Shown: positions 12,931 through 24,035 of the stretch, one piece after another | How positions within the stretch are numbered: position 1 is the stretch's first letter | How the letters are laid out: each line of letters starts with the position of its first letter | Source of the DNA: Owenia fusiformis | Lineage: Eukaryota; Annelida; Polychaeta; Sabellida; Oweniidae | Length of the DNA: 64,000 nt | Assembly: GCA_903813345.2 (NCBI GenBank) | Contig: CAIIXF020000001.1 | Coordinates: forward strand, 40,765,366-40,829,365 | Reading direction: 5' to 3' | Position numbers and translations under genes: made by a program | The notes under the pieces: generated by a model | Databases searched by the model: none | What the model was told of the DNA's origin: nothing | The model's input: the letters and a program-made list of their open reading frames with translations, nothing else

Positions 12931-13713
12931 ACTAGGCATAATGAAAAATTATAATAGTTTCCAATTCAGCAGATTAGTTCTAATTGTTGTCATTATGTGG
13001 CATTAATTCAATCTTCTTCATATTGAAGGGATTTGTGTCATGTATTTTATGTGACAACTTTACCCTCTATTAGTTTCATTTCATTGCATCCTTAATTTCA
13101 CAGACAGTTGAATGTATAGGTTTATTCCAAAATAAAGATGGGGAATTGTATATGTCAATTAGAAACTTGTTCGTAAGGGTAGATCATCATCATGCTACAT
13201 ACAAGCTGCGTTATTTGAGGTGTGTACTCCGTGCCTAGTACTCCAAATCATCACTTTCTACTCTTCATGTTAATAGATAACACCGTGACAGTTGATAGTA
13301 TGTGCTACATATTGTAATATACCTTGTTTGCCTATTAGATTGATAAGAGTCATTCATACCAACAGTAGTCATCTCTCCAGTTCAATAACAACAAATGTGA
13401 ATTATAACTTGTATTTGTTGTCCCTTACTGAAGCAATTGGGCCCTATGCCAAGATTATGCCTATGTTCTTGAATGAATGGCTTGTTTCAATTATAGCTTT
13501 CCAACCCATAATTACCGAAAGGTCCCTTTCTCTCAAGAACAAATGTTTAACTTACGGTGATCATTCTCAGATCCATTAAGATTATTAAACTGTTCTGCCA
13601 ATGTGGCTTAAATAGGTAATAACATCATCAATATTCCCATTTAACTTGAATCCGGTTGTTTGGTATATGATTTGGATTTAATGATTTTGTTAGTAGTTAT
13701 ATATTACTTACAG
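12931..13713. other. AT-rich intergenic sequence
   Basis: No recognisable gene or repeat border. The frame at 13292-13579 has no family resemblance that I can see. Confidence 0.35.
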
Positions 13714-13848
13714 GTTGAAGAAAAGTATGTTAATGCTACAGAAACATTCAAAATGAGATGTATTAATCATGCAAAAGAACAACAACAGAATGCTATACAT
13801 GATTGTGACATCAAACATAGCATAGAAATAAATGTTCCAAAAATGATG
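13714..13848 (+). CDS. Candidate coding exon, unknown protein
   Basis: A splice-acceptor-like TTACTTACAG ends at 13713 and opens a 45-codon reading frame starting VEEKYVNATETFK and rich in charged residues and glutamine (KEQQQ). The frame meets TAA at 13849-13851. A donor-like GTAAATAC overlaps that stop, so this could be an internal or a terminal exon. I do not recognise the protein family. Support rests only on the splice context and residue composition; in AT-rich DNA a chance frame of this length is quite possible. Confidence 0.3.
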
Positions 13849-14036
13849 TAAATACTAAAGTGAGACATCCTAAATGAATGAAAAAAATTGATTATGTAAA
13901 AGAACCAAGAACCTTCAGTTAATTTGCATACATATTGTATGCATGTACAAGCACTAGGAATCAAACACAAACATTTCAGAGCTAATCAGTCATTTGGGTC
14001 TCCATATGTATTAGTAGCATGTGTGTGTGTGGGAAT

Positions 14037-14345
14037 ATATAAGCGCAAATCCCAAAGGGATAGAAATGTCAGTTGTGCTTCTTCTGGTGAGTTCGAGCGT
14101 TAACATCAGCTGCCTCTAGTCAGATCGACTGACAAAACAACCTTTATTGGGGTTGTCGATTTGGCCGAGAGGGCTTGAGCGCCGGCACGTTCGAGCTAGG
14201 CGATTGGGTGCCGTAACCACAAGGTTGCGAGTTCGAGACGCGTGTGCTCCTTGTGTTATTCATTTAAAAAGTGTAAACACGAGGCATTAGTTGATTTTAT
14301 TAGATTACCATTCTATGTTTTCTAGACTTTCAATCATTTAATCAA
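14037..14345 (+). repeat. tRNA-derived SINE (class II tRNA-like), copy 1
   Basis: A Pol III A-box-like TTGGCCGAGAGGG begins at 14161 and a B-box-like GAGTTCGAGAC lies at 14229-14239. Together with the long variable region between them this resembles a Leu/Ser-type tRNA. Upstream sequence (about 14085-14155, with CTAGTCAGATCGACTGA) also recurs at 45398 onward, so the repeat unit includes a head in front of the tRNA part. The tail with ACCATTCTATGTTTTCTAGACTTTC (14308-14332, read in two pieces) recurs at about 16090-16115. The cloverleaf is too decayed to be a working tRNA. Confidence 0.65.
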
Positions 14346-14618
14346 GAACATTTCAGATGAAATTGCCTTTGATGTTCATTATTCTATTCATATTTTTAGA
14401 GATTACTGTACAATGGATTCACTTGAATGGCTGACTTATGGTTAACTTTGTATAAAATCTGATCTCTTCTATACATGTTTCTAAATATAAAGGATTTCAC
14501 CATGGTGCAATTCAAACTAATCTATCTTCATGAGGACTCAGTAAATCATGTTCAAATCAAATGGACACACTCAATGATTGCAAATGACAAAGTTTAAGCA
14601 TTGAATTAAGGTACCTCA

Positions 14619-14649
14619 ATGGAATGTTCAGTAAAAAATCTTCATACAG
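14619..14649 (+). CDS. Speculative initiator exon for the G-gamma gene
   Basis: An ATG at 14619 is followed by nine more codons and one extra base, then a perfect donor CAG|GTGAGT at 14647-14655. The exon would end with one base of a split codon, which is exactly the phase required by the G-gamma exon at 34946. The 20-kb distance and the shortness of the frame mean this is only a compatible candidate, not a demonstrated exon. Confidence 0.15.
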
Positions 14650-15367
14650 GTGAGTTGCCATGATATAATTCAATGTCTAAGTTATATTAGTGTGGACTTC
14701 AATTATTCATTAGAATTGCTACTAATGGAATTCTTTAGATGTTGTAAGTATGGGAGACATTGTTGATTTAGAGGGTCGTTATGTATTCTAATCTGCTTCT
14801 TTGCAACGTAATCTGTATGTTGTTCAGATTATATACTGGTCTTTGCGATCCAATTTGTAGATTGACAATAATAGACACTGATGAATATGGATGATACACA
14901 AATTGTTGTTGCTATTGAAGCTTTATATTTATTCATTTGTATGCTTGATGGAATTCATCGTTTTGGCTGTGTTGTTGTAGAATTGTACTTTCCCTTTTCA
15001 CCAACATATTGCTTGATGGACGACAAGTGGTTAAGTGCAGAGCCCTTGGAGACGATTGGTATCATTGTAAAAGGTCATTGAATAATCAATTCCTTTTTGT
15101 TATTTTATCTGTTGATGATTAACACGATTTAGAATGTCTAGTGTATTCAGTCTTTCTGTTCCATTAATGCTGCCTTTGCACTTTTCTCTGTGTTATTATT
15201 TGTTCCTCTTCATTTTCATGAACCACCCTTTTACTGTCTCCAGGCTCATTTTTTTGAAGAGTGATATACTTGCACATTTGCACAAATGATTAGAACATTG
15301 TTATCTGAATTAAAATCATTATGCTGTAAGCTATTACACTTTCAATCCCCCCATAGACAGGCTGCAT
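14650..15367. other. AT-rich sequence, no confirmed gene
   Basis: The frame 14881-15081 shows no family resemblance. No repeat border was found. Confidence 0.35.
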
Positions 15368-15560
15368 TTACACCGTGATCTTGTCTATATGTACAATCAA
15401 CTCTACATTTTCTAAATGCATCCATGGCTGCTCCATCTTAAAAGGCTTTCCACTCATTTTTACTTTTTCAAATGTTTCACTCAGCTCCATAATTTTCTGT
15501 TGAGCATGCAGCAACTCATATGATGTGCCCTGGTGCTTAAATATTTTAGGTAGGATTGAA
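15368..15560 (-). CDS. Candidate 3'-terminal coding exon, unknown protein
   Basis: On the minus strand a 63-codon frame runs from an AG at 15562-15561 to TAA at 15370-15368. It contains ILPKIFKHQ, then a lysine/glutamate-rich part and a hydrophobic end with ELIVHIDKITV. Composition looks protein-like, with few of the Phe/Ile/Asn homopolymers typical of random AT-rich frames. The pyrimidine tract before the AG is poor, and the frame continues open to 15628, where it meets a dispersed palindromic repeat. It could be a real exon, a processed relic or chance; I do not recognise the family. Confidence 0.3.
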
Positions 15561-15616
15561 CTACAGTATAATGTTTTGCCAATGTAGTTGTTCAAAGAAC
15601 TAGTACTGGTTGTATG

Positions 15617-15646
15617 ATGGGCTTTCAACTAGAATTGAAAGCCCAT
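15617..15646. repeat. GGGCTTTCAA palindrome with 6-base centre
   Basis: ATGGGCTTTCAA and its reverse complement TTGAAAGCCCAT are separated by CTAGAA. Same family as 9762-9787. Confidence 0.8.
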
Positions 15647-17334
15647 GGTTTTATCATTGCTGCTAGTATTTTGAATTGGTATGTTTGTGTTCCTAAATCA
15701 TGTAGTATCCTCAGCAAGAGGTACATAAATAATGTATAATATGCAATTTAGTTTATGTACCGGCATTATACTTATGTTTTATCTGCCTGTTAATGTAGCA
15801 TTTACAATTCTTGTTGAGTTTTTTGCAATTGCTTGTTCAGGGATGTCAGTTTTCCTCTTCATCTGACATAGATTTCATGTTTCTTTTATGTTCCCTCCTC
15901 TTAGAAGTTGCAAATGATGTAGCTCATCAAATGTTTATGCCAATTAAGAATTATGCATTCTTCCAAATGGTTGTTTTTGTCTTTGAAGATACCTTTCAGC
16001 CCTATACTCCTTTGCATAAGTAACATTATAGACAGAATATATATATATAATGTGTATGTCTATAATGAGGCATCAGTTGATGTTTAGCTACCATTCTATG
16101 TTTTCTAGACTTTCCATCTGGTCATCTTATCCAGAGATGACAGGGAAAATAGGGATGACTGCAAGGTGGTAGCCATTTAGAGCAAATTTTTATTTGGGCA
16201 GCAAATGGGTCATATACATGCTACAGTGATGAAACTTGCTCAATAGCTCAAAGAACTTTGAACCAACTTTACGTATGCCAAAGAATATTTTTTAAGCTCC
16301 ATTGGTTAAAAAGATATGCATATGCAGGTTTGCATCTTTTCTGAAACAGTGTATTTTTATCAAAGATACTACATTCAGACCAATATCAATCCCTGCCTAG
16401 ATACATTGTTTCTATATTAGCAATTATACATACCATATTTGAAAATGTGAATATTTTTCTGCCCACTCTGTATAGATTATTCATCAATTTCTCTCATATA
16501 TTTTAATCATGTAAACCACACAGGCAGAGATGTTAAGACGAATCGAGTAAAAGTTAAAGGCTGTAAAATATGGTTTAGCTTATTTAATATGTTTGTTTAG
16601 ATCATCATAGATCAAAGGTATTTCAATACAATTACACCATTAGCCTATCATGCTTTCCTTTGTATATCCAATGTGGCTGGAATGTGCTGTTGGTAAGATA
16701 TTTTATAATCATTTGAGTTTTTTGTCAAATGTTTATTCAACACCAGTTCTTCCATTTTTAACTTTTGTTGACTGATCTGATTGTTCTGCATTGAAGTAAT
16801 TCATTAAAGGTGCTAAAGTTTCTTGTATGTAAAACATGCAAACTTGGTACTGCATAATTGGAAAAACTTTTTCCTGGAGAGTCAATTTCCTAACATAAAC
16901 AATTCATTGATCTAATGATGTGGAAACACCAATCCTGAAAATGTGAAAATCGGGAAACAAAAAAGCACAAGATCCATTAATCGTAAGAACTATATTAAAC
17001 CAATATGAAACAAACTGTAACTTGTTAAATAATAAATGATTGGTTTATCATGCCATTCAAAAGGTGGGTGTAAAGCACATTTAGTTTGAGGTGTTAATTC
17101 GAAATAAGAAAATTAACAATGTCGTGGACATTTATGTCCACATATTCTGCTACGATTTCCAAGAGTATTTACCACAACCAACCTATCTTTAACATATTGT
17201 TTTACTGAACACAATGTGAATAAGTCAATTTGACCTTATGGCTTGGAGCTGTTTTAATTGTAGATGAATTTCAATCATGGTATTTTTTCATTAATAATCA
17301 AAAATGATGTTGCTATGTTACATGAAAGCTTGGT
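15647..17334. other. Intergenic sequence with repeat fragments
   Basis: About 16064-16125 repeats the tail of the 14-kb SINE (GAGGCAT.AGTTGAT...CCATTCTATGTTTTCTAGA). A GGGCAG near 16196 and CTGCCCACTCTGTATA at 16459-16474 may be the two ends of a decayed mariner-type element; the second resembles the CAGGGTGGGCC terminus seen inverted near 39480. No gene is recognised. Confidence 0.4.
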
Positions 17335-19400
17335 CACAGGCTGGTATTGAAAAAATTGTCCGCTGTGACGGAGCGTGCTATTTTGCATAGAAACACTAGG
17401 AAATCCACACAATTTATTTTTTTACTCATATGTTTTGCTATATCAAAGAAAATTACTGACTCCATGCAATGAATATATCATTTGCAGGTAACTTTAACTT
17501 CTGTTTGAAGTCCAACAACGCTAAGAGTAAAAGCTATTGAAAACGGCGTCGGAGTATCATACTCCAAAATGTACCAATTCTTTTATTTCTTTTTAATGAT
17601 ACAATATAGCGACACAATAATATTTACATATGTTTTCAGCATAACTCTGAAGGTATTAATGAGATCTTTATGTATTGGGTATTTTTAATTTTTTCAATAA
17701 AAAATAATGTTTAAATTTTTTGTCCGCTGTGACGGAGCAGTTTCAAATCTGAAATACGTTAAGAATTTAGATTTATGATATATCTCTTTATAACTACACG
17801 TTAGAGGAGGGAGCGTATCAAATCTCTTTCTTAAAGTATTCTGAAAAATAAAACGGAATAAAAGTACACAATTCAAATTTTGAGATGTATATACGACCAC
17901 TCTTTAAGCTTCTTTTCTCAGTTTGTACTGTAATCCAAGTTATGCATGGTAACTCATGAAAATGATATAGTCAACTTTATTTCAGTAAAGGGTATTTGCC
18001 TTTCGTTGTGCCTACTGTGGATCCATCACCTGACATGGTCATTTTTTATGGTAACTTATATACAGTAATATTATGTGGTAAAAGGTTATACATCTGTTGG
18101 AATGCAGGATGTCTGTGCGCTATTTCGAATAAATTCATATTATCCCTATTTATGTTACGCGGTAAACACGATACAAAAATATGCCATATTCCGCAACGAA
18201 TACTAGTATGCCATATTCACTTGCGGTGTATGACAGATTCACCTGTGGTATATGGTATACACACTAACCAATGAGAACGTGATACGGAAGTATGCAATTG
18301 TCAATTGCATCGATTGAACGAACAAGTAAAACTTTATAAATTATTTAAATGATTACTGAATCAACAGTACAGTTTATCGAATACATCAACGTATGCAGAA
18401 GTATCACTCACCAATCTCATGTAATAAACTTACCCACTTACTTAACTTATCTCGCAACCAATCAAACCAAGTCTTTCTGTATCACGTTTTTCACCTGCGG
18501 AATATTTCATATTCAACTGCTGTATATGGCATATTCCGCAAGTGAGTATGACATATTCTGAAGGTGAGTATCGGGTATTCACTGAATTCAATGCATCACA
18601 TATTCACTGCGGAATATCGCATACTCACCTGCGGAATATGCCATATACCGCAGGTGAGTATGGCATATTCACCCGTATCACAAATACCGTGCAACCATGA
18701 ATGTATGCCATATTCCGCGTAACAATTTACACTACACGTGACATTCTAAGACGTCTTGGCGAAAACGTATTAGAAATATTATGTTGAGTTTACACCATGT
18801 TGATTCATGTTGATTTCAGTACAAACCTCCGAAAAATGCTAAGAGTTTTTATATCTCAGATTTACATTACCCCAGATCTCCCAGAGGCTACTTGTCATAA
18901 TTTAGGAAAGTGATTTGTGACGTTCTCTCTTCTTATGGTACTTTTAAAAGGTATAATTTGAATCTTAAATTCTTCACGTAGTTCACAGTTAAAACTGCTC
19001 CGTCAAAGCGGACAAAAAATGTAAACATTATTTTTTATAAAAAATATTAAAAATACCCAATACATCAAGATATCATTAATACCTTCAGAGTTATCCTTAA
19101 AACATATGTAAATATTATTGTGTCGCTATATTGTATCATTAAAAAGAAATAAAAGAAATGGTACATTTTGGAGCATGATACCCCGGCGCCGTTTTCAATA
19201 GCTCTTACTCTTAGCGTTGTTGGACTTCAAACAAAAGTTAAAGTTACCTGCAAATGATATACCCATTGCATTGAGTAAGAAACTTTCTTTGGTATAGCGA
19301 AACATATGAGTAAAAAAATAAATTGTGTTGGTTTCTTAGTGTTTCTATGCAAAATAGCACGCTCCGTCACAGCGGACAAATTTTTCGATACCAGCCTGTG
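17335..19400. mobile_element. 2.07-kb long-TIR element, CAC termini, 5-bp target duplication
   Basis: Both ends read CACAGGCTGGTAT inward, and the arms stay alignable for about 500 bp (17335-17860 against about 18880-19400). Both carry the paired motif GTCCGCTGTGACGGAGC near the tip (17358 and its inverse at about 19362) and a second copy near 17721 / 18996. The identical pentamer TTGGT flanks the element (17330-17334 and 19401-19405). The centre (about 18000-18740) lacks a transposase frame but holds a cluster of GCGGAATATG-type repeats. CAC ends with a 5-bp duplication are the layout of the Transib/RAG group, which is inference only; other superfamilies are possible. Confidence 0.8.
18170..18725. 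repeat. Cluster of GCGGAATATGCCATA repeats in both orientations
   Basis: At least eight copies of a motif of about 20 bases (ATGCCATATTCCGC, or inverted GCGGAATATG.CATA, joined by CACCTGCGG or GCAGGTGAGTA) occur at about 18180, 18208, 18496, 18525, 18560, 18620, 18640 and 18704. Neighbouring copies alternate in orientation and so form short hairpins. They lie only in the centre of the 17335-19400 element. Confidence 0.65.
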
Positions 19401-19405
19401 TTGGT

Positions 19406-19794
19406 AAGCATTGAATCAGAATTGGAAAATCCCTGCCTGGGGTATTTTGGTTTGAGTCTTATAATGAAGCATTGTCATTTACATGATAATTGGAGTTTTT
19501 GCAACCTTTGTACAATAAATCCCAACAGCTTATGTGAGACTACCACAGCTGGCTTAACTAAGCCTTTGATATCACTGTGACCTCATTCCAATGAATTGAA
19601 AGCACCAATAATAATCCTCATCAAATCAAATAGTCATCAATCGAAAAAATGCTACTTCAACCATTCTCATAATTATCAATTTAAATGCTAAAGTAGAATG
19701 ATTGAATCAATTGCAATGAGTGAAGATGCATTTTGAAAAATACAAACTAAATGAACCTTTAGTTTAAGAAAATTAGCCTTCAATTGAGCTTCAT
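19406..19794. other. Nothing recognised
   Basis: AT-rich sequence between the CAC element and a retroelement tail; no coding character. Confidence 0.35.
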
Positions 19795-20180
19795 GTATTT
19801 ATAATGGTTGAGAACCTGTCATAAATTCCTTCTGATGATGATTGTGAAATATTGTATTTTATGGATTATGACAGCTGCTTTCCAGATGGAAGTTGACCCT
19901 CTAATACATTTATGGACTTTGAATACAAGCATCTACAACTATTTTTGATGTATTGTAAGGACTTCAGTATGAATGAAATGCCCTTTGGTGTTAAGGTCTT
20001 GGATTGTGATATTGGTACTTGAATGATGGGGAGGGGTATTAGACACTCTTTCTCTTCACACTCTTTCTCTTCACTTATGATTCGGAATGCTGGGGTTTGC
20101 TTTTCTTGTGACTGGTGTACTCTTAGATGTTTTCTTTTTTTGTTGTGTTCTGTAACCATTTTTTGTACTTTCCCTTTGGC
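19795..20180 (+). mobile_element. Detached tail of the Penelope-like element, copy 1
   Basis: This segment aligns with the sequence that follows the reverse transcriptase fragment at 22550-23040. Shared phrases include TTTTATGGATTATGA, ATCTACAACTATTTTTGATG, ACTTCAGTATGAATGAAATG and CCCTTTGGCA. It lacks any coding part, as expected for a 5'-truncated retrocopy. A 15-base duplication (CACTCTTTCTCTTCA twice) lies at about 20043-20073. Confidence 0.65.
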
Positions 20181-21640
20181 ACTTGCGCATACATATTCAT
20201 CATTTCTGCATAAGTATTCACAACAGCATTTTCCTGCTTTTTAAAGCTACTTCGTGATTTGATATTAACTACTATACATATATCATTTCTTGTTAATCTA
20301 AATGGGCTTAGGTGTAAACTTGATTAGTCTTTTTCCTTTCTGTATTTTGTTTTGGGAAACATAATGCCCCAGATATTGAATAATGTTCTCATTCATTTAT
20401 GTATAATAACAATGCACAGGATTGTGACATAACACTGATTGATTGTCAACACTTTGACAGATCACACAACTTTATTCCATCTTTACTTAGTAAAGTTTGA
20501 TATTATTGATAAATTCAGGAGGAGGGAGTATTAATGTCTGGTGATACACAAATAGGCATTTCAATTTCAATGTAACCATATCTAACTACATCTGAATTGC
20601 CTTTCAATAAAAAGTTACCAGCTCATTCTAATTTCCTTAAAAGCTCAGGAGGTCTGGAAATATAATCAATTTCAATTCCAAGGATCAAAAGTTTGGAACT
20701 GATCCATAGATCTGACTTATTTGACAATTAGCAAGTCATTAGAGATGTTGCAAGGCCCTAGAAATCCAATTTCAATGAAAACCAAATTCAATTATCAGGA
20801 AGGGAAACAAGAATTTAATGTTAACTTAGATACAGAAAGGCATAAAATCTATAATTGCATTCTTAGGATAAATGTGTATTGTTTAATGAAAACACAGAAT
20901 TCAATTCTGTCAAATTTTAAGACTTATTTTGAAAGTTATATGGATTTTTTGGACCCTAAATAAGGTGGAACATGGATGGATTTTTTTGTAAGCCCAAATG
21001 GTGTAAGCTATTGTTATCACCCACTTGTCTGTCCATCCATCTGTCTGACAAAATATTGATGGCTGATTTGAAGTCCTAAGACAATTCAAATGGCTTCACT
21101 TTTAAATGTAAGCCCTTAATTCCCCTGTAAGTGTATCAAAAGCTTGCCCTATTGCAAATTGTAGCCATTTTTATTGCGGACAAATCTGGGTTTTAGCTTA
21201 TATTTACTTAAAATTGTACTGTTATGTTTACAATAATGTTTACACATTTTTGGCAAATATGTCACAAAGATTCAGAATAGCCATCACTTTTATTGTCGAA
21301 ATATCACTTTTTATTATGGCACCAGCAGAAGGGGTTACGGGTTACATATTGTCATAGTCTCCAACTTTTTGTTGACGGTGTTTGGTGTTCAGTGCCCTGC
21401 ATGAGGAGTCTAGTTATAAACTATACCCTCTGCCTAACAGCCCTGCCCCAAGACTGGTGCCTGAGACAACCCAGCCTGTCATGAATCATTTCAGACCTGC
21501 TGCGCTGACCTTTTTTCAATCAATCAGTGAGCTGGAAGGAACATGTGCTAAATGCACGCTCATTACTATGCTATGATGTCTGAGGAAATGACCAAATATA
21601 GAAAGTTGCCCTTAATTGGATGACAAACTCTGATAGGCTC
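20181..21640. other. AT-rich sequence with old repeat fragments
   Basis: About 20985-21060 has the TAAGCTATTGTTATCACCCAC...CTGTCTGAC type of head also seen near 11372-11430. About 21343-21400 (CATAGTCTCCAAC...GTGTTTGGTGTT) matches about 26640-26700. No gene is recognised. Confidence 0.4.
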
Positions 21641-21700
21641 GGTGAGTTCAGAGGGTGCAAAGGGTGGGTGAGTTCAGAGGGTGCAAAGGGTGGGTGTTCA
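21641..21700 (+). repeat. 26-bp tandem duplication
   Basis: Two identical 26-base units beginning GGTGAGTTCAGAGGGTGCAA (21641-21666 and 21667-21692) are followed by the first bases of a third. Confidence 0.9.
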
Positions 21701-21748
21701 GCAGTCAAGGTCTGCTGTAAATTTAAATATGTTAACTGCAATTCAAAT

Positions 21749-22456
21749 AGGGCTTTCTTTTCTAGTGAACAATATGATAAATATATTTCTTTCACTGCAG
21801 TACAATTCTGTGAGGTGTTAGGCTTTCTTATTGATTATATATTTGTTAAGTTTGGAAGTACAGTTTTACGTCAGAATGTAGGTATACCAATGGGTACAGA
21901 TTGTGCTCCTCTTTTAGCAGATCTTTTTCTATTCTCGTATGAGTATATCTTTTTCTATTCTCGTATGAGTATAAATTTTTACAAAGGACGATGAAAGATA
22001 AAAGTGAATTTCATATTGCAAAGTTATTTAATAAGACAGATCGATATATTGATGACTTGTTGAGTTTAGACAACCCAAAATTTAAAGACTTTGTAGGTGA
22101 GATATATCCTACTGAGCTAGAATTGAAAAAAACTAATGAATCTGATATGAGTGCACCTTATCTTGATCTTCTTATTAACATTGAACCAGACAGAAGTATA
22201 TATTGTAAATTATATGACAAAAGAAGACTTTAATTTTGACATAGTTAACTTTCCACATTTGGATAGCAATATTCCACTTAACCCAGCATATGGGGTTTAT
22301 GTATCCCAGCTTATTAGATATAGCAGGGCGTGTTCAAAATATCTAGATTTCAAATCAAGACACCATATTTTAGTGATCAAGCTGTTAGGTCAAGGTTATA
22401 CTTGTAAAAAACTTAAGAAATACTTTCGAAATTTCAAGTTTTACCATTTGAGATGC
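21749..22456 (+). pseudogene. Broken Penelope-like reverse transcriptase fragment
   Basis: The first frame reaches the RT motif GIPMGTDCAPLLADL (codons from 21881) that is characteristic of Penelope-like and related reverse transcriptases. A second frame holds the catalytic box YIDDLL (YIDD at 22045-22056), then the expected YPTELEL and APYLDL blocks. A third frame carries the DIVNFPHLD and YGVYVSQLIRYSR blocks. The frame breaks have visible causes: a 26-bp tandem duplication at 21921-21972 and a one-base loss near 22225. The N-terminal RT motifs are missing, and no GIY-YIG endonuclease follows, so this is a 5'-truncated, dead copy. RT identity is firm; assignment to the Penelope class is from motif wording. 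Confidence 0.8.
21921..21972 (+). repeat. 26-bp tandem duplication inside the RT pseudogene
   Basis: The 26 bases starting ATCTTTTTCTATTCTCGTAT occur twice back to back (21921-21946 and 21947-21972). The length is not a multiple of three, so it shifts the reading frame between the GIPMGTDC and YIDD motifs. Confidence 0.95.
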
Positions 22457-22499
22457 TGAAGGATGTAGGAATGGTATAATTAAATTGGCAATGAACTCA

Positions 22500-23065
22500 C
22501 AATTTTTTCACTTGGCACCTTTTGAGGTGGATCCCGGCTATGGCATTAATGGTTGAGAAATAGGGATCGAAACCAGCCATAGTTTTCTCCTGATGACCAT
22601 TGTGAATTGTTGTGTTTTATGGATTATGATGATGGCTTTGCGAACGGATGTTGACCCTTTGAATTGCCTATGGACTTCGAGACTGGATTTTATCTATCCC
22701 ACATCATTTGAGACTGAATACTCTATATTTTATGAGTACTAGTATCTACAACTATTTTTGATGTTATGAGTATTGGCTATCAATTTTTTCAATTTATCTT
22801 CAATATGTATTGTAATGACTTCAGTATGAATGAAATGTCCCTTGGTGTTCTGGTCCTGGATTGTGATATTGGTTCTCGATTGGAGGGGGAGGGGGATGTT
22901 AGACATTGTTTCTTTTCACGTTAGATCATGGTTTTGGGATATATAGGGTCTACTTTTCTTATGACAGATTTACACTTACAGTTTGCTTTTCCTGTTGGGT
23001 TTCTTTAAAGTTTTTAGTCACCCTTCCCTTTGGCATTTGTGCTTATATATCTATACCAAATGGTA
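22500..23065 (+). mobile_element. Downstream tail of the Penelope-like element
   Basis: Non-coding sequence directly after the RT fragment. It is shared, in the same order, with 19795-20180 and 32155-32780 and in reverse complement with about 23640-24035. It ends near CCCTTTGGCATTTGTGCTTATATA (two pieces, 23028-23051). Confidence 0.65.
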
Positions 23066-23639
23066 GGTGATGATATTTTGCATGTTAATGCCTTACCCTT
23101 ACCATCTTGCTTATCAACCTCTATAAACAAATCCTATTAGTAAGATGCATGATGCATAAAAGGAAAAGATTAATGTTCGCTCTAGTTTACCGAAAGGCTT
23201 TGCTTCTTCATTAAGATGTAATATGTCAACGCTTATTTCAATTACTTGGTCTCTAACTTAATATTTGGGAGACTTTGCAGATGAATCTGCATTTCTGCAT
23301 CCTTTCTAGAATCTATTTGGCAATATATGTATTATATATTATTATATATTTCTTTAATATGTTCAGTGGACTCAAAAACCTGATATGGGGGAAATGGCAT
23401 AATTGGAAGAACACATATCCCTTAACAGATATATTATTGTTTGAAGTTTGTTAACATCTCTGTCAATAGAACAACGAAAGCACAACAACTCAATTAAAAT
23501 ACAAATATACAATGGCAAACACCACTAAATGTCCTCTTTTTCCATCAGGGACACAAATATCTGTATTCCCTTTTTAGTTCAACAATTAAGCTAATGGACG
23601 TTGATTCTGATTACTGTCAGAGTGTGGGCACAGATTTAC
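23066..23639. other. Spacer between two opposed retroelement tails
   Basis: AT-rich sequence without recognised genes, lying between a plus-strand and a minus-strand tail copy. Confidence 0.35.
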
Positions 23640-24035
23640 AGAAATGCATTTATATCAATATATAAGCACTAGTGCCAAAGGGAAAGGACCAAAAGTTGTA
23701 ATGGAACTTAGCAAGAAAAAGCAAACTCTAAGTGCATACCAGTAAAGAAAAACAAACCCCATATAGCCCAAAACCATGATCTAACGTAAAAAGAAAGAAT
23801 GTCTAATACCCCCTTTTCCCCCACCATTCAAGAACCAATATCACAATCCAAGACCAGAAGACCAAGGGACATTTCATTCATACTGAAGTCATTACAATAC
23901 ATGATGAAGAAAAAATTAGAAATTGATAGAATACTCATAACCTCAAAAATAGTTGTAGATACAAGTACTCATACAAGATAAAGCATTCAGTCTCAAATGA
24001 TGTGGGATAGATAAAATCCAGTCTCCAAGTCCATA
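23640..24035 (-). mobile_element. Penelope-like tail, inverted copy
   Basis: The reverse complement of the 22500-23065 tail: ATATAAGCACTAGTGCCAAAGGG at the left (two pieces, 23660-23682), then inverted versions of the GATTGTGATATTGGTTCTTG, CATTTCATTCATACTGAAGT and ATCTACAACTATTTTTGAGG blocks. No coding part. Confidence 0.65.

Noticed and set aside
17335-19400. Inverted duplication as an assembly artefact or segmental inversion
   Set aside because: Arms are diverged from each other, tips are sharp and a pentamer duplication flanks the unit, which fits transposition better.
19825-19845. Hammerhead ribozyme, suggested by CTGATGA followed by GAAA in the Penelope-like tail
   Set aside because: The bases between the two core motifs do not form stem II and other tail copies change the core (CTGATAA, GAAT), so no ribozyme fold is supported.
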